The position numbers and the translations under genes were made by a program. A model generated the notes under the pieces. It made no database searches. It was given only the letters and a program-made list of their open reading frames with translations, and was not told the DNA's origin. A stretch of DNA of 64,000 bases from Diplonema papillatum (taxonomy: Eukaryota; Euglenozoa; Diplonemea; Diplonemida; Diplonemidae). Below, one piece after another: positions 63,213-64,000 of this stretch (position 1 is its first letter; each line of letters starts with the position of its first letter). The stretch lies in NCBI GenBank assembly GCA_030068145.1, contig JAPJBO010000203.1, forward strand, positions 1-64,000, given 5' to 3'.

Positions 63213-63955
63213 TCACTTGCGCCCTTCCGACTTCTGGCTGCCGTTGCTGGTCGATCTGGGGCGATCGGCTTGGAAGAAACGGTTTCTGTTGTACCCGCTT
63301 CTGTTGTACTGGCGATTTCCACCGGCGCGGCCACGAAACGATCCGGTTCGGCGTGGGGCCTCCGGCTGCCTCACCTCCTTTTTCTTGGATGCCTTCTTCT
63401 CGGCGGCCTTCTCGGCTGCTGCCCTTGCCTTTTTCAGCCGTTGCGAGATAGCCGGTGCTTCGTCGAGTGTCCTGCGGCAAATCCCTGGCTCGAGCGGACA
63501 CGCCAAAACTCGAGCATCTCGCCTGCGCGCTCTAAAACGTCCTCCAGGGGATCGTCGCCGATCAGGGCGGCCGATAGCTCCAAGACGTGGCTGTACGCCG
63601 TCGTGCCGGGAATGTCGTTTGGGGCGCGCCTCTCGAGCTCTGTCACCAGGGCATCCCGAAAAACCGGGCCCTGGTCGGCGTAGGACATCCAAGTGCTTCC
63701 GTTGAGCGCCACCTCCTTCAGTGCAAGGGGCACACCGTCCCGCGACTCGTGGTGGACCACGTCTTCGGCCCTCGGTTGCTCTGCCTTTCCCGTCGCGCCG
63801 TGCAGCTTCCAAAAACGGGCCAGCTGCAAGTGTGGAACCGCTTCGAAAACGGAAGTTCCCAGCACGACGATCGTGGCCCCGTCGGAGCCCACGTTGGTCA
63901 CCACAGCGACCTTCTCCCCGTCGGTGATCTGGACCCCGAAGTCCAGGCCCTCCAT
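63213..63955 (-). pseudogene. Gag-like protein of the retroelement, frame shifted
   Basis: The first part (63955 to about 63465) opens MEGLDFGVQITDGEK and includes HLQLARFWKLHG and DDPLEDVLERAGEMLEFW. The second part, in another frame (about 63460-63213), is strongly basic: SQRLKKARAAAEKAAEKK, then an RGRAGGNRQYNRSGYNRNRF stretch, typical of a nucleic-acid-binding gag tail. The frame changes within about 20 codons of 63465. I cannot tell a mutation from a recoding site. No zinc knuckle is seen. The identification rests on position upstream of the recombinase and on composition. Confidence 0.5.
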
Positions 63956-64000
63956 TCTGGCCAGGGCACGGGAGGCAGGGACCGGTGTGTCTTGTGCTTC
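63956..64000. other. Leader of the retroelement, cut by the window
   Basis: Upstream of the gag-like ATG at 63955. Too short to show a terminal repeat. Confidence 0.3.

Larger units (their letters stand above)
60830..63955 (-). mobile_element. Tyrosine-recombinase retrotransposon, gene order gag-like - recombinase - RT/RNase H (VIPER-like)
   Basis: Three closely spaced genes on the minus strand: gag-like (63955-63213), tyrosine recombinase (63192-62227) and reverse transcriptase (62206-60965), with gaps of only about 20 bp between each stop and the next ATG. An RNase H segment follows the RT out of frame. DIRS and Ngaro elements place the recombinase last. A recombinase before RT is, to my knowledge, the arrangement of VIPER elements in trypanosomatids. 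Terminal repeats are not visible; the left part may extend past the window. One in-frame stop and two frame shifts mean this copy is probably inactive. Confidence 0.7.

Noticed and set aside
62210..63334. N-terminal extension of the RT frame to 63334
   Set aside because: It overlaps the recombinase in another frame, is Arg/Ser/Pro-rich in the way of a shadow frame, and RT similarity begins only after the ATG at 62206.

Overview
The window is nuclear DNA of a eukaryote, most likely a free-living protist. The evidence is GT-AG introns that keep reading phase in at least four genes, an ecdysoneless (ECD/SGT1-type) protein, a TPR protein resembling TTC16, eukaryotic mobile elements (hAT transposases, a non-LTR element, a tyrosine-recombinase retroelement) and very dense minisatellites. 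I cannot assign a lineage. Coding density is low, and most open frames are chance readings through repeats.

Layout. 1-11860 (minus) is a single uninterrupted reading frame that runs off the left edge. It has a signal-peptide-like start followed by six in-frame GH74-type (xyloglucanase-like) modules with an exact 2145-bp (715-codon) period; the sixth is cut by the edge. 11.9-22.2 kb is repeat-rich: a terminal-inverted-repeat element with a 44-bp minisatellite inside, a telomere-like array, a tyrosine-recombinase fragment and compound low-complexity arrays. 22.2-24.6 kb (minus) is a long hAT transposase. 24.7-32.6 kb is again minisatellites, palindromes and element remnants.

32.6-40.9 kb is a small gene island, all on the minus strand: ECD (2 exons), a TPR protein (2 exons) and a membrane-anchored PDZ protein (2 exons). 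These are the best supported host genes after the GH74 giant. 43-52 kb holds a Cys-rich retroelement-like ORF, a decayed unidentified gene interrupted by a MITE, a hAT C-terminal fragment and many tandem arrays. 52.3-56.8 kb (minus) is a coiled-coil gene whose 3.3-kb intron is packed with nested repeats. 57.7-64 kb has a 414-bp GT microsatellite, a 5'-truncated non-LTR element (zinc knuckle, RNase H, Cys-rich tail) and a tyrosine-recombinase retroelement in the order gag-like, recombinase, reverse transcriptase.

How parts relate: the GH74 protein would be a secreted plant or algal polysaccharide-degrading enzyme. The host gene island shows no metabolic link to it. The mobile elements explain much of the remaining structure: fragments of the same families recur in opposite orientations at 17 and 53 kb, 19 and 54 kb, 44.7 and 51.3 kb, and 47 and 50-51 kb.
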